Below are positions 13,513 to 20,757 of a DNA stretch of 36,193 nucleotides, one piece after another. Source of the stretch: Spirochaetaceae bacterium (GTDB lineage Bacteria; Spirochaetota; Spirochaetia; SZUA-6; Bin103); NCBI GenBank assembly GCA_028818385.1, contig JAPPNY010000066.1, positions 1-36,193 of the forward strand. Reading direction: 5' to 3'. A program made the position numbers and the translations under genes. Numbering within the stretch: the stretch's first letter is position 1; each line of letters begins with the position of its first letter. The notes beneath the pieces were generated by a model. It ran no database searches, was not told the origin of the DNA, and saw only the letters and a program-made list of their open reading frames with translations.

Positions 13513-14505
13513 GTGGGCTCCGGGTGGCAGACATGGAGCGCGGCGCTGCAGCGCGGCACCGAGCGGCTGCTTACCGGCCGCCGCCGCAGGAAACTGCGCC
13601 GCCGGGAGCGTCATCGCCGCCGCAATCCCGTGGTCGACTGGCTGGACGCGATCGGCTCGGCGGTGCTCATCGTCCTGGTCATCAACCAGTTCCTGTTTCA
13701 GGCCTACAAGATCCCCTCGCAGTCGATGCGCCCGACCCTGGAGATCAGCGACCGCATCTTCGTGAACAAGCTCGTCTACGGGCCCGAGCTGGTGCCGGGG
13801 CAGGTCAAGCTTCCCGGTCCCCGGCGCCCCGGGCGCGGCGAGGTGGTCATCTTCGAGAATCCCACCTACGAGCCGATCGGGCCGCTCAAGGACATCTTGA
13901 AGCGCATCATCTACATGCTGACGCTGTCGATGGTCGACATCGACCGCGACCAGTACGGCAACGCCAAGCCTCACATCCTCATAAAGCGCGCGATCGGCGT
14001 GGGCGGGGACCGCATCCGCCTGCGCCGGGGCGAGGTGCAGGTGCTGCTTCCGGGAGCCGACGGATGGAGCGACGAAGCGACGTTGCAGGCTGCGTTCGGA
14101 CTGGACTACCCGACGCGGCGCAGCCCGATCCTGATCGACTACGACATCCTGCAGGCCGGCGTGACGGCAGAGACCAGGCTGGAGGAGGGGTTGGCTCTGA
14201 CCGAGCAGGAGCGCGTCGACCTGAACCGCTGGAAGCGACGCGACGGGATGGCGGACCCGGTGTTCAGGGACCAGTGGCGGCTGCGCACGAAGTTGGAGAT
14301 GGACCCGACCGACCGCAATTCCGCCCGGCAGTGGCAGCTCCGGGAGCGGGGCTGGGTGGTGCCGGCCGGCACGGTGTTTCCGCTCGGCGACAATCGGGAC
14401 GAGTCGAGGGACGGCCGCTACTTCGGACCGGTGACGCTCCGGCGGGTGCTCGGCAAGGCGATGTTCCACTACTGGCCGCCGACCCGTTGGGCAGCGATCC
14501 GATAG
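13513..14505 (+). CDS. lepB: Signal peptidase I
   Basis: The roughly 330-residue product has a very basic start (RRRRKLRRRERHRRR), one membrane helix (VLIVLVINQFLFQAY) and the catalytic boxes: KIPSQSMRPTL with nucleophile Ser71, ILIKRAIGVGGD with general base Lys158, and PLGDNRDESRDGRYFG near the end. It cleaves signal peptides of exported proteins at the outer face of the inner membrane. A long insert of about 110 residues separates the Lys box from the GDNRD box. The start is unclear: GTG 13513 gives the most family-like N-terminus, while GTG 13483 and ATG 13330 are in frame. It diverges from the PEGA/SUMF1 gene across about 255 bp. Confidence 0.92.
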   Translation: MGSGWQTWSAALQRGTERLLTGRRRRKLRRRERHRRRNPVVDWLDAIGSAVLIVLVINQFLFQAYKIPSQSMRPTLEISDRIFVNKLVYGPELVPGQVKLPGPRRPGRGEVVIFENPTYEPIGPLKDILKRIIYMLTLSMVDIDRDQYGNAKPHILIKRAIGVGGDRIRLRRGEVQVLLPGADGWSDEATLQAAFGLDYPTRRSPILIDYDILQAGVTAETRLEEGLALTEQERVDLNRWKRRDGMADPVFRDQWRLRTKLEMDPTDRNSARQWQLRERGWVVPAGTVFPLGDNRDESRDGRYFGPVTLRRVLGKAMFHYWPPTRWAAIR

Positions 14506-14583
14506 CGCCCCGAAACCGTCGTCAGGTCCCGTCCGATTTGACCGCGATCGGCTCCGATTGGTAGCCTTGGTTCCGGGCAGGGG

Positions 14584-15342
14584 ATGTCAGGACACAGCAA
14601 GTGGCACTCGATACGCCACAAGAAAGGCGCCGCGGACGCGAAGCGCGGCAAGCTCTTCGCCAAGCTCATCAAGGAAGTGACGGTCGCCGCGCGTCTGGGA
14701 GGCTCCGACGACGGGGCGAACCCGCGGCTGCGGCAGGCCGTGCTGAAGGCGCGCGCGGCCAACATGCCCGCCGACAACATCGACCGCGCGATCAAGAAGG
14801 GCGCCGGGGAGGCAGGCGGCAGCGAGTTCCACGAGCTGCTGTACGAGGCGTACGGTCCCGGCGGGGTGGCCATGCTGATCGAGATCCTCACCGACAACCG
14901 GAACCGCAGCGCCGCGGAGGTCCGCAACACCCTGTCCAAGCACGGCGGAAACCTCGGCGACGCAGGCTCGGTGTCTTACCTCTTCAAGCGGCGCGGCGTG
15001 GTGGCCGTCGATGGCGAGCAGCACTCCGAAGACCAGGTGATGGAGGTCGCGATCGAATCCGGTGCTCTCGACGTGGTCGCCGACGACGGCATCATCGAAG
15101 TCCTGACCGAGCCTGCCGATTTCGACGTCGTGCTGCAGTCGATCCAGACGGCGGAGTTGGCCACGACCGGGGCGGAGATCACGTGGGTGGCCGACGCGCC
15201 GCTGGAGCTGCCGCCGAAGCCGGCAACGGCCGCGGTACGGCTGATCGAGCTGATCGAGGACCTGGACGACGTGCAGTCGGTGGCCAGCAACCTCGAACTC
15301 GGCAACGTCGAGCTCCCGGAGCCCTCACTCGTCGCCGACTGA
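14584..15342 (+). CDS. yebC: YebC/PmpR-family protein
   Basis: The 252-residue product starts with the signature MSGHSKWHSIRHKKGAADAK and KRGKLFAKLIKEVTVAAR, and continues with the family motifs NMPADNIDRAIKKGAG, EAYGPGGVAMLIEILTDNRNR and VRNTLSKHGGNLGDAGSVSYLF. These proteins were described as transcription regulators and more recently as translation factors easing ribosome stalls. AGGGG lies right before the ATG at 14584. It sits just ahead of ruvC, a widespread arrangement. Confidence 0.96.
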   Translation: MSGHSKWHSIRHKKGAADAKRGKLFAKLIKEVTVAARLGGSDDGANPRLRQAVLKARAANMPADNIDRAIKKGAGEAGGSEFHELLYEAYGPGGVAMLIEILTDNRNRSAAEVRNTLSKHGGNLGDAGSVSYLFKRRGVVAVDGEQHSEDQVMEVAIESGALDVVADDGIIEVLTEPADFDVVLQSIQTAELATTGAEITWVADAPLELPPKPATAAVRLIELIEDLDDVQSVASNLELGNVELPEPSLVAD

Positions 15343-15375
15343 GCGCAGGGCATCTTCGGCGACAGTCAGGGCACA

Positions 15376-15873
15376 TTGGCGGTAATCCTGGGCATCGATC
15401 CCGGACTGGCCGCTACCGGGTACGGGGTGATCCAGGTCGAGGGCAGCCGCCTGCGCCACCTCGCGCACGGAGCGTTTACCACGGCGCCCGCCCAGGACCG
15501 GGGCGGGCGGCTGCTGGCGATTCGCGACGCCCTGGCCGCCGTTCTCGAGCGGTACCGCCCTGACCAGGCCGGCGTGGAGTCGCTGTTCTTCTCCCGTAAT
15601 GTGCGCTCGGCACTGCCGGTGGCGGAGGCGCGCGGTATCATCCTGATGTGCCTGGCCGACGCAGGGGTGCCCGTCGGCGAACACACGCCGCTGCGCGTCA
15701 AGCAAGCCATCCTCGGCCACGGCAGCGCCGACAAGCAGCAGATGAGCGCGATGGTGCGGGTTCTGTTTCAGCTCGGACCTGACGAGCCTCTGCCTCACCA
15801 CGCGGCTGACGCGCTGGCGGTCGCGGTGTGTCATGCTCACTCCTCACCCCTGGACGAGCGAGCACCCGAGTAG
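15376..15873 (+). CDS. ruvC: Holliday junction resolvase RuvC
   Basis: The 165-residue RNase H-fold nuclease has the acidic active site visible: Asp8 (ILGIDPGLAATGYG), Glu68 (GVESLFFSRN), and the HHAADALAVA segment with Asp145. It cuts Holliday junctions after RuvAB branch migration. The start is TTG at 15376 with AGGG a few bases upstream. ruvA starts on the next base after the stop, so resolvase and branch-migration genes form one unit. Confidence 0.96.
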   Translation: MAVILGIDPGLAATGYGVIQVEGSRLRHLAHGAFTTAPAQDRGGRLLAIRDALAAVLERYRPDQAGVESLFFSRNVRSALPVAEARGIILMCLADAGVPVGEHTPLRVKQAILGHGSADKQQMSAMVRVLFQLGPDEPLPHHAADALAVAVCHAHSSPLDERAPE

Positions 15874-16461
15874 ATGTACAACAGCCTGACGGGCACGGTC
15901 ACCTTCAAGGACCGCGAGCGGCTGTACCTGACGCTGGCGGGCGTCGAGTGGGACCTCGCCATCTCCGGCAGCACCGCGGACGCGCTGCCCGAGGCGGGCT
16001 CCGAAGCGAAGGTGTTCACTTTTATGCACCATCGCGAAGACGTCATGAAGCTCTACGGCTTCGCCTCCGCGGCCGAGCGGGAGCTGTTCCTCAAGCTCAT
16101 GCAGGTCAACGGCGTCGGACCGGGCCTGATCATGCGGATGCTGTCGGCGGCCACCGAGCGCGACATCCGCGCCGCGGTGCAGGCCGGTGACGCCGACGCG
16201 CTGGCCCGCGTGCGGGGACTGGGGACCAGGAGCGCACAGAAGATCATCCTCGCTCTGCGCGGCAAGCTGCTGCCGCCGGCCGAGGTGTCCTCCGGGGTCG
16301 AGACCGAGCTGATCGGGGCGCTCACGGGCATGGGCTTCAACCAGCGTCAAGCGGCGCGGGCGGTCGCTGCCGCGCTGCAGGAGTCCGAGCGGTCCGGCAG
16401 CAGGCAGGATGAGGCGCAGCTTCTGCGCGCGGCCATCCAGATCCTGGGTGCCGGGAGGTGA
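15874..16461 (+). CDS. ruvA: Holliday junction DNA helicase subunit RuvA
   Basis: The 195-residue product has the N-terminal OB fold (MYNSLTGTVTFKDRERLYLTLAGVEWDLAI), the helix-hairpin-helix pair (FLKLMQVNGVGPGLIMRML and ADALARVRGLGTRSAQKIILALRGK) and the C-terminal RuvB-contacting domain (ETELIGALTGMGFNQRQAARAV). It tetramerises on four-way junctions and loads RuvB. It abuts ruvC and overlaps ruvB by 4 nt (GTGA). Confidence 0.96.
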   Translation: MYNSLTGTVTFKDRERLYLTLAGVEWDLAISGSTADALPEAGSEAKVFTFMHHREDVMKLYGFASAAERELFLKLMQVNGVGPGLIMRMLSAATERDIRAAVQAGDADALARVRGLGTRSAQKIILALRGKLLPPAEVSSGVETELIGALTGMGFNQRQAARAVAAALQESERSGSRQDEAQLLRAAIQILGAGR

Positions 16462-17489
16462 GCGACCGCATCATGTCGCCCGGAGCGGGGCCGGGCGACG
16501 GGGACGAGGTCCGGCTGCGGCCGCGAGCGCTGCACGAATTCATCGGCCAGAAGCAGTTGCGGGAGAATCTGCGCGTGTTCGTCAGCGCTGCCCGCGATCG
16601 CGCGGAAGCGCTCGACCACGTGTTCTTCTCCGGACCGCCGGGACTGGGCAAGACCACCCTGGCGGCGATCGTCGCCAATGAGCTGGACGTCGAGTTCCGC
16701 AGCACCTCCGCGCCGGCGCTGGAGAAGACCGGGGATCTGGTGGCGATCCTGACCAGCCTGGGCCGCCACCACGTCTTCTTCATCGACGAGATTCATCGCC
16801 TTCGGCCGCCGATCGAGGAGTTGCTGTACACGGCGATGGAGGACTACGAGGTGGACGTGGTCATCGGCGAGGGGCCGAGCGCCCGCACCATCAAGATCTC
16901 GCTCCCCCGTTTCACGCTGATCGGCGCGACCACCAAGACCGGCCTGGTGTCGGCGCCGCTGTACTCGCGGTTCGGGATCACCGCGCGGCTGGACCTGTAT
17001 GACCAGGAGGAACTGGAGCAGATCGTCGAGCGCACGGCCTCGCTGTTGTCCATGGAGATGGCGCCGGACCTGAGGCCGCTGCTGGCGCGGAGCTCCCGCG
17101 GCACGCCGCGCGTGGCCATCCGCCTGGTGCGGCGCATGCGGGACTACGCGCAGGTATGGGGCGACGGCACCCTGACCGGCGCGATCGTCGACCGCGGCCT
17201 GCGCGCGCTGGGCATCGATCGGTACGGGCTGGACCGTACCGACCGGGAGATCCTGTCGATCATCATCGAACGCTACGCGGGCGGTCCGGTCGGCGTGGAG
17301 ACGCTGGCGGTCTCCCTGGGGGAGACGGCGGACACGGTGGAGGACGTGTACGAGCCGTTTCTCGTGCAGAGCGGGTTCCTGAAGCGCACCGCCCGCGGCC
17401 GCGTCGTGACCGATCTTGCCGTTCGCCATGTCGGCGGAGCCGCAGGCAGTCAGGAGGGAACCGGTGCTCGTCCGGGACTTCTCTTTTGA
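16458..17489 (+). CDS. ruvB: Holliday junction branch-migration ATPase RuvB
   Basis: The AAA+ motor of 343 residues shows LRPRALHEFIGQ, Walker A GPPGLGKTT (59-67), Walker B FFIDEIHRL (Asp110, Glu111), sensor GATTKTGLVSAPLYSRFG with the arginine finger region, and the C-terminal winged helix (GVETLAVSLGE, EPFLVQSGFLKRTARGRV). The start is GTG 16458, overlapping ruvA; an ATG at 16473 is a possible alternative. The last 26 bases overlap queA. The C-terminal tail is a little longer than usual (about 20 residues of Gly/Ala-rich sequence). Confidence 0.96.
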   Translation: MSDRIMSPGAGPGDGDEVRLRPRALHEFIGQKQLRENLRVFVSAARDRAEALDHVFFSGPPGLGKTTLAAIVANELDVEFRSTSAPALEKTGDLVAILTSLGRHHVFFIDEIHRLRPPIEELLYTAMEDYEVDVVIGEGPSARTIKISLPRFTLIGATTKTGLVSAPLYSRFGITARLDLYDQEELEQIVERTASLLSMEMAPDLRPLLARSSRGTPRVAIRLVRRMRDYAQVWGDGTLTGAIVDRGLRALGIDRYGLDRTDREILSIIIERYAGGPVGVETLAVSLGETADTVEDVYEPFLVQSGFLKRTARGRVVTDLAVRHVGGAAGSQEGTGARPGLLF

Positions 17490-18492
17490 GGTCCCGCCGC
17501 AGCTCGTCGCGCAGCGGCCGGCAGGGAGGCGCGGCGCCGAGCGGCTCATGGTCGTCGACCGGTCCCGCGCCGACAACCGGCACACGACCATGGCGGCCCT
17601 TCCTGAGTTGCTGCCCGCGGGGTCCGTGCTGGTGCTCAATGACTCGCGCGTACGCAAGGCGCGGGTGTTCGGATCCTCCGAGAACGGCGGGGCGGTGGAG
17701 CTGGTCTTCCTGGAAGAGATCGGCCCCGGACGCTGGCGGGCGCTGGCGCGCCGGGCGCGGCGCCAGCGGGTAGGCAAGCGCCTGTTCCTGCCTGAGGACG
17801 TCGAGGCGCGCATCGCTGCCGTCCACGGCGACCAGCGCGAGCTGGAGCTGGACCCGCCGGTCGGGGAGGACTACTTCGAACGAAACGGCGCGATGCCGCT
17901 TCCGCCGTACATCGAGCGTGCGCCGGACGTGCAGGACGACGCCCGCTACCAGACGGTGTACGCACGCGAGTTCGGCTCGGCCGCGGCGCCGACCGCAGGG
18001 CTGCACCTGACTCCGGGGCTGCTCCAGACGATCCGGGCGCGCGGAATCGACGTCCAGCGCGTGACCCTGCACGTCGGAGCGGGAACGTTTCAGCCGATCC
18101 GCACCGAGCGCCTCGAGGACCACCGCATGCACGCCGAGTCGGCGGCGCTGAGCCGTCCGGCGGCGGCGGCGATCGAGGCGGCGCGGCGCGGCGGCCGCGA
18201 CGTGATCGCGGTCGGCACCACGGTGGTCCGCGCCCTGGAGTCACGGGCGGCCGCCGGTGACCACTCCGGAGCGCTGGCGCCCGGCCGGTGGCGCACCGAC
18301 CTGTTCATCCGGCCCGGCTACCGTTTCCGGGTGGTCACGCGCCTGCTGACCAATCTGCACACGCCGGGATCGACCCTGGTTGCCCTGGTGGCGGCCCTCG
18401 CCGGCCGCGAGCGGCTCCTGTCCGCGTACGGGGAGGCGGTGTCGCGCGGCTACCGGTTCTTTTCCTACGGCGACGCCATGCTGATCCTGTAA
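17464..18492 (+). CDS. queA: S-adenosylmethionine:tRNA ribosyltransferase-isomerase
   Basis: The product of about 342 residues transfers and isomerises the ribosyl part of SAM onto 7-aminomethyl-7-deazaguanine in tRNA, forming epoxyqueuosine. Visible motifs are LVAQRPAGRRGAERLMVVDR, VLVLNDSRVRKARVFG, PPYIER, YQTVYAREFGSAAAPTAGLH, THVLHVGAGTFQPIR-type sequence (TLHVGAGTFQPIR) and LLTNLHTPGSTL. GTG 17464 has AGGAGGG 5 nt upstream, which decides the start even though it lies inside ruvB; earlier in-frame codons at 17416 and 17428 lack such a site. Its end lies in a short tandem repeat. Confidence 0.96.
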   Translation: MLVRDFSFEVPPQLVAQRPAGRRGAERLMVVDRSRADNRHTTMAALPELLPAGSVLVLNDSRVRKARVFGSSENGGAVELVFLEEIGPGRWRALARRARRQRVGKRLFLPEDVEARIAAVHGDQRELELDPPVGEDYFERNGAMPLPPYIERAPDVQDDARYQTVYAREFGSAAAPTAGLHLTPGLLQTIRARGIDVQRVTLHVGAGTFQPIRTERLEDHRMHAESAALSRPAAAAIEAARRGGRDVIAVGTTVVRALESRAAAGDHSGALAPGRWRTDLFIRPGYRFRVVTRLLTNLHTPGSTLVALVAALAGRERLLSAYGEAVSRGYRFFSYGDAMLIL

Positions 18493-18525
18493 CCGGCCGA
18501 TCCTGTAACCGGCCGATGCTGTAAC
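18483..18525. repeat. 16-bp tandem repeat over the queA stop codon
   Basis: GATCCTGTAACCGGCC occurs twice head to tail (18483-18498 and 18499-18514), then GATGCTGTAAC as a partial third copy. Each copy carries a TAA, and the first one is the queA stop. It looks like replication slippage at a convergent gene junction. Confidence 0.9.
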
Positions 18526-18584
18526 GAAACGGACCTGCCGATAGTCTCATTGGTAATGCCTTCATGGTCCGCACCCGGACGGGA

Positions 18585-19211
18585 TCAGTCGAGTCCGAGG
18601 ACCGGCCACAGCCGGGAGAACACCTCCTCCGGGCTGCCCGAGCCGTCGACCCGGTGAACCATCACCCCGCGCGCCTGCAACCGATCCAGGGCGTGCCCGT
18701 AGGCGGCGAGCACCCGCCGCTGTGTCGCGGCCGCGTCGAATCGCTGCGGGACTCCATCGCGGCCGCGCAACCGTTCCTGGCAGAGCTCGACCGGGCTGGT
18801 CAGGAACACCACGACGCCGGGCAAGGGCGAGGCGTCGTTGACCGTCTCGATATAGTCGGCAGGGACATCCAGGCTCTGGTACGCCAGACTGGATGCGATG
18901 CTGCGATCGCTGATCACGACGTCTCCGGCAGCGTGGCGATCGAGGATGCCGCCGGCCCCGTGGCAGTGCTCGGCCCGGTCGGCGGCGAACAGCAACGCGA
19001 AGGCTCTGCCGGACACCGGTTGGCGCGTCGCCAGCAGCGAGCGGATGAGCTGGCCGATCGGCCCGTCGGTGGGTTCGCGGGTACGGAAGTGGCGCACGCC
19101 GCACGCGCGCAGCCGGTCGGCGATCAGCCCCACCTGCGTCGTCGTGCCCGCACCGTCGAGGCCTTCGACCGCAACGAATCGCGGCAGGATCCGGTTGCCG
19201 CTTCGGTCCAT
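18585..19211 (-). CDS. tmk: Thymidylate kinase
   Basis: The 208-residue product phosphorylates dTMP to dTDP. It shows FVAVEGLDGAGTTTQ (P-loop), HFRTREPTDGPIGQLIR (dTMP-binding), LLFAADRAEH and VVISDRSIASSLAYQ (DR motif), and a lid with Arg residues (CQERLRGRDGVPQRF). The P-loop lacks the usual Lys: residues 22-24 read G-T-T instead of G-K-T/S. The start ATG at 19211 is only 6 bp from the divergent ATG at 19218, so promoter elements must overlap coding starts or a shorter start is used. It is convergent with queA. Confidence 0.93.
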   Translation of the reverse strand: MDRSGNRILPRFVAVEGLDGAGTTTQVGLIADRLRACGVRHFRTREPTDGPIGQLIRSLLATRQPVSGRAFALLFAADRAEHCHGAGGILDRHAAGDVVISDRSIASSLAYQSLDVPADYIETVNDASPLPGVVVFLTSPVELCQERLRGRDGVPQRFDAAATQRRVLAAYGHALDRLQARGVMVHRVDGSGSPEEVFSRLWPVLGLD

Positions 19212-19217
19212 CACGCT

Positions 19218-19250
19218 ATGATCGCACCGATCATCATGATCGCACCGATC
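19218..19250. repeat. Tandem 15-bp repeat and palindrome at divergent starts
   Basis: ATGATCGCACCGATC occurs at 19218-19232 and 19236-19250. The junction forms a palindrome, CGATCAT-C-ATGATCG (19228-19242). It lies over the first codons of the secreted-protein gene and next to the tmk start, so it could be an operator or simply a short duplication. Confidence 0.8.
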
Positions 19251-19715
19251 GCCGTGACACCGACCGGGCACCTCCGCCGTGTCTCCATCCTGGCGCTGCT
19301 GCTGGTCGCGCTTTCGGTTCCGGGCCAGTCCGTTCCCGGCCAGGAGGCGGAAGCGCCCGTGTCCGGGGCGAGTCCCCTGAGTGTGCCCGACATCGTCATC
19401 ACGGGCGAGGATGCGATCATCATCGTTCCGCCATTGCCGGTTCTGCCCGGCGGCAGCATACCCGTGCCGCGGGTCGAATTGCAGCCGCTACCGTTCCGGC
19501 CGCACCCGACAGGGTGCGACGTGAGCGATGCCGCGCCGGTGATCGAACCGGTGTGCATCGACCTGTCCGCATTCTCGGACTGGCTGCCATTCTTCCTGGC
19601 GCCCGGCGAGCCTCCGATCCCGGAAATGCACGCCTTGGGCATCCTTCATTCCGCGACTCATTCCAAGACGGCACGCGACGACATCAGCGCTCAGAGCAAC
19701 GGGGGAGACGAGTGA
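19218..19715 (+). CDS. Secreted hypothetical protein heading the envelope operon
   Basis: The product has up to 165 residues. A clear signal peptide is present (HLRRVSILALLLVALSVPG, cleavage likely near Gln-Glu-Ala). The mature part is short, Pro/Ile/Val-rich and acidic: SVPDIVITGEDAIIIVPPLPV, then PRVELQPLPF, two Cys (TGCDVSD and VCIDLS), and a hydrophobic FSDWLPFFLAPGE near the C-terminus. I do not recognise it. Starts at 19218, 19236 (ATG) and 19254 (GTG) are all in frame; the last gives the most typical signal peptide. It overlaps the ExbB-like gene by 4 nt (GTGA), which suggests a periplasmic partner of that motor or of BamA/TamB. This is inference. Confidence 0.7.
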   Translation: MIAPIIMIAPIAVTPTGHLRRVSILALLLVALSVPGQSVPGQEAEAPVSGASPLSVPDIVITGEDAIIIVPPLPVLPGGSIPVPRVELQPLPFRPHPTGCDVSDAAPVIEPVCIDLSAFSDWLPFFLAPGEPPIPEMHALGILHSATHSKTARDDISAQSNGGDE

Positions 19716-20335
19716 TAGAGTTTTTCTTGCGCGGCGGCATATTCCTATGGCCGATCGGCCTGCTGTCGGTCGCAGCCCTCTACCTGATCATCGAGCGGGC
19801 GATCTACTTCCTGCAGTCGCGACCCACTCCGCAGATCCAGCAGGCGCTGACCGCGTTCCTTGGCGGCGAGCCGCCGACGAGCCTGGAGGAGACGCTGGGA
19901 TCGAGCATCGCGCCGGAAGCGACGCTGGCGCGCGTCGGTCTGGACGCCCAGGGGGCGGACCCGGGCGATGCGCACCGCCGGCTGGAGCGTTCCCTGCTTG
20001 AGGTCGTCACCGCCCTGGAGCACAACGTCGCGCCGCTCGGCAGCATCGCCAACGTGGCCACCCTCCTGGGACTGCTGGGAACGGTGGTCGGCATGATCGC
20101 CGCCTTCATCGGCATGGGAGGCGTAGCCACGGCGGACATGGGCGGACTGACGCAGGGGATCTCGCAGGCGATGGTCACCACCGCCGCCGGGCTCGGCGTC
20201 GCCGTGCCGGCGACGTTCTTTCACCATATGTACGCCAATTACGTGAAGCGGCGCACCGCGGAACTGAACGTCACCACCTCCGAGCTGGAGTCGCTGGTGG
20301 TGGCCGTCAGCGACGGTGCCGAGCAGGTACGGTGA
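19712..20335 (+). CDS. exbB: MotA/TolQ/ExbB proton channel family protein
   Basis: The 207-residue inner-membrane protein has three hydrophobic helices: FLWPIGLLSVAALYLIIERA at the start, and two near the end (VATLLGLLGTVVGMIAAFIGMG and GISQAMVTTAAGLGVAVPATFF), the TolQ/ExbB arrangement. With the next protein it forms a proton-driven motor. GTG 19712 has GGGGGAG 6 nt upstream. Neighbours show it is the Ton-type version, but a Tol-type role cannot be excluded. Confidence 0.95.
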   Translation: MIEFFLRGGIFLWPIGLLSVAALYLIIERAIYFLQSRPTPQIQQALTAFLGGEPPTSLEETLGSSIAPEATLARVGLDAQGADPGDAHRRLERSLLEVVTALEHNVAPLGSIANVATLLGLLGTVVGMIAAFIGMGGVATADMGGLTQGISQAMVTTAAGLGVAVPATFFHHMYANYVKRRTAELNVTTSELESLVVAVSDGAEQVR

Positions 20336-20757
20336 ACCGCCGGGGCGCCATCCGGGTCACCGGCAGCGATCTGGGCGTGTCATCCGCCCTGCCGCTGACG
20401 GCGCTCATCGACGTGATCTTCCTGGTGGTCATCTTCTTCATGATCAACGCCGTGTTCGCGGTGACCTCGCAGATCCCGGTCGATCTTCCCGACGAACCGG
20501 GAGACGCCACCTCGGGCAGCCGCGCCATCATGGTCACGATCGACGCCGCCGGCCTGATCTACGTGGACGAAGAGCCCTTCTACACCGAGGAGCTGACCGA
20601 CGTGCTGCGCGAGAAGCATGAGAGCGACCCCGATCTCGCCGTCTACGTCAATGCCGACGCCACCCTTCCGTATCAGGTCCTGGTCGACGTGCTCGGCGCG
20701 GTCCGAGACGCTGGAATCGGCGCGCTGTCACTGTTGACCGACCCCGAATCCGCGTGA
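20332..20757 (+). CDS. exbD: ExbD/TolR family protein
   Basis: The 141-residue product has one N-terminal membrane helix with the proton-carrying Asp27 ([16 protein letters not shown]) and a periplasmic domain ([22 protein letters not shown] strand, [26 protein letters not shown]). It pairs with the ExbB-like protein. It overlaps it by 4 nt at the start and the TonB-like gene by 4 nt at its end, so stoichiometric co-translation is likely. Confidence 0.95.
   Translation: MNRRGAIRVTGSDLGVSSALPLTALIDVIFLVVIFFMINAVFAVTSQIPVDLPDEPGDATSGSRAIMVTIDAAGLIYVDEEPFYTEELTDVLREKHESDPDLAVYVNADATLPYQVLVDVLGAVRDAGIGALSLLTDPESA

Noticed and set aside
11380..14505. A 1041-residue plus-strand frame ending in signal peptidase I
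   Set aside because: Its first 700 residues lie opposite smpB and the PEGA/SUMF1 gene and show no motifs; only the last 330 residues are LepB.
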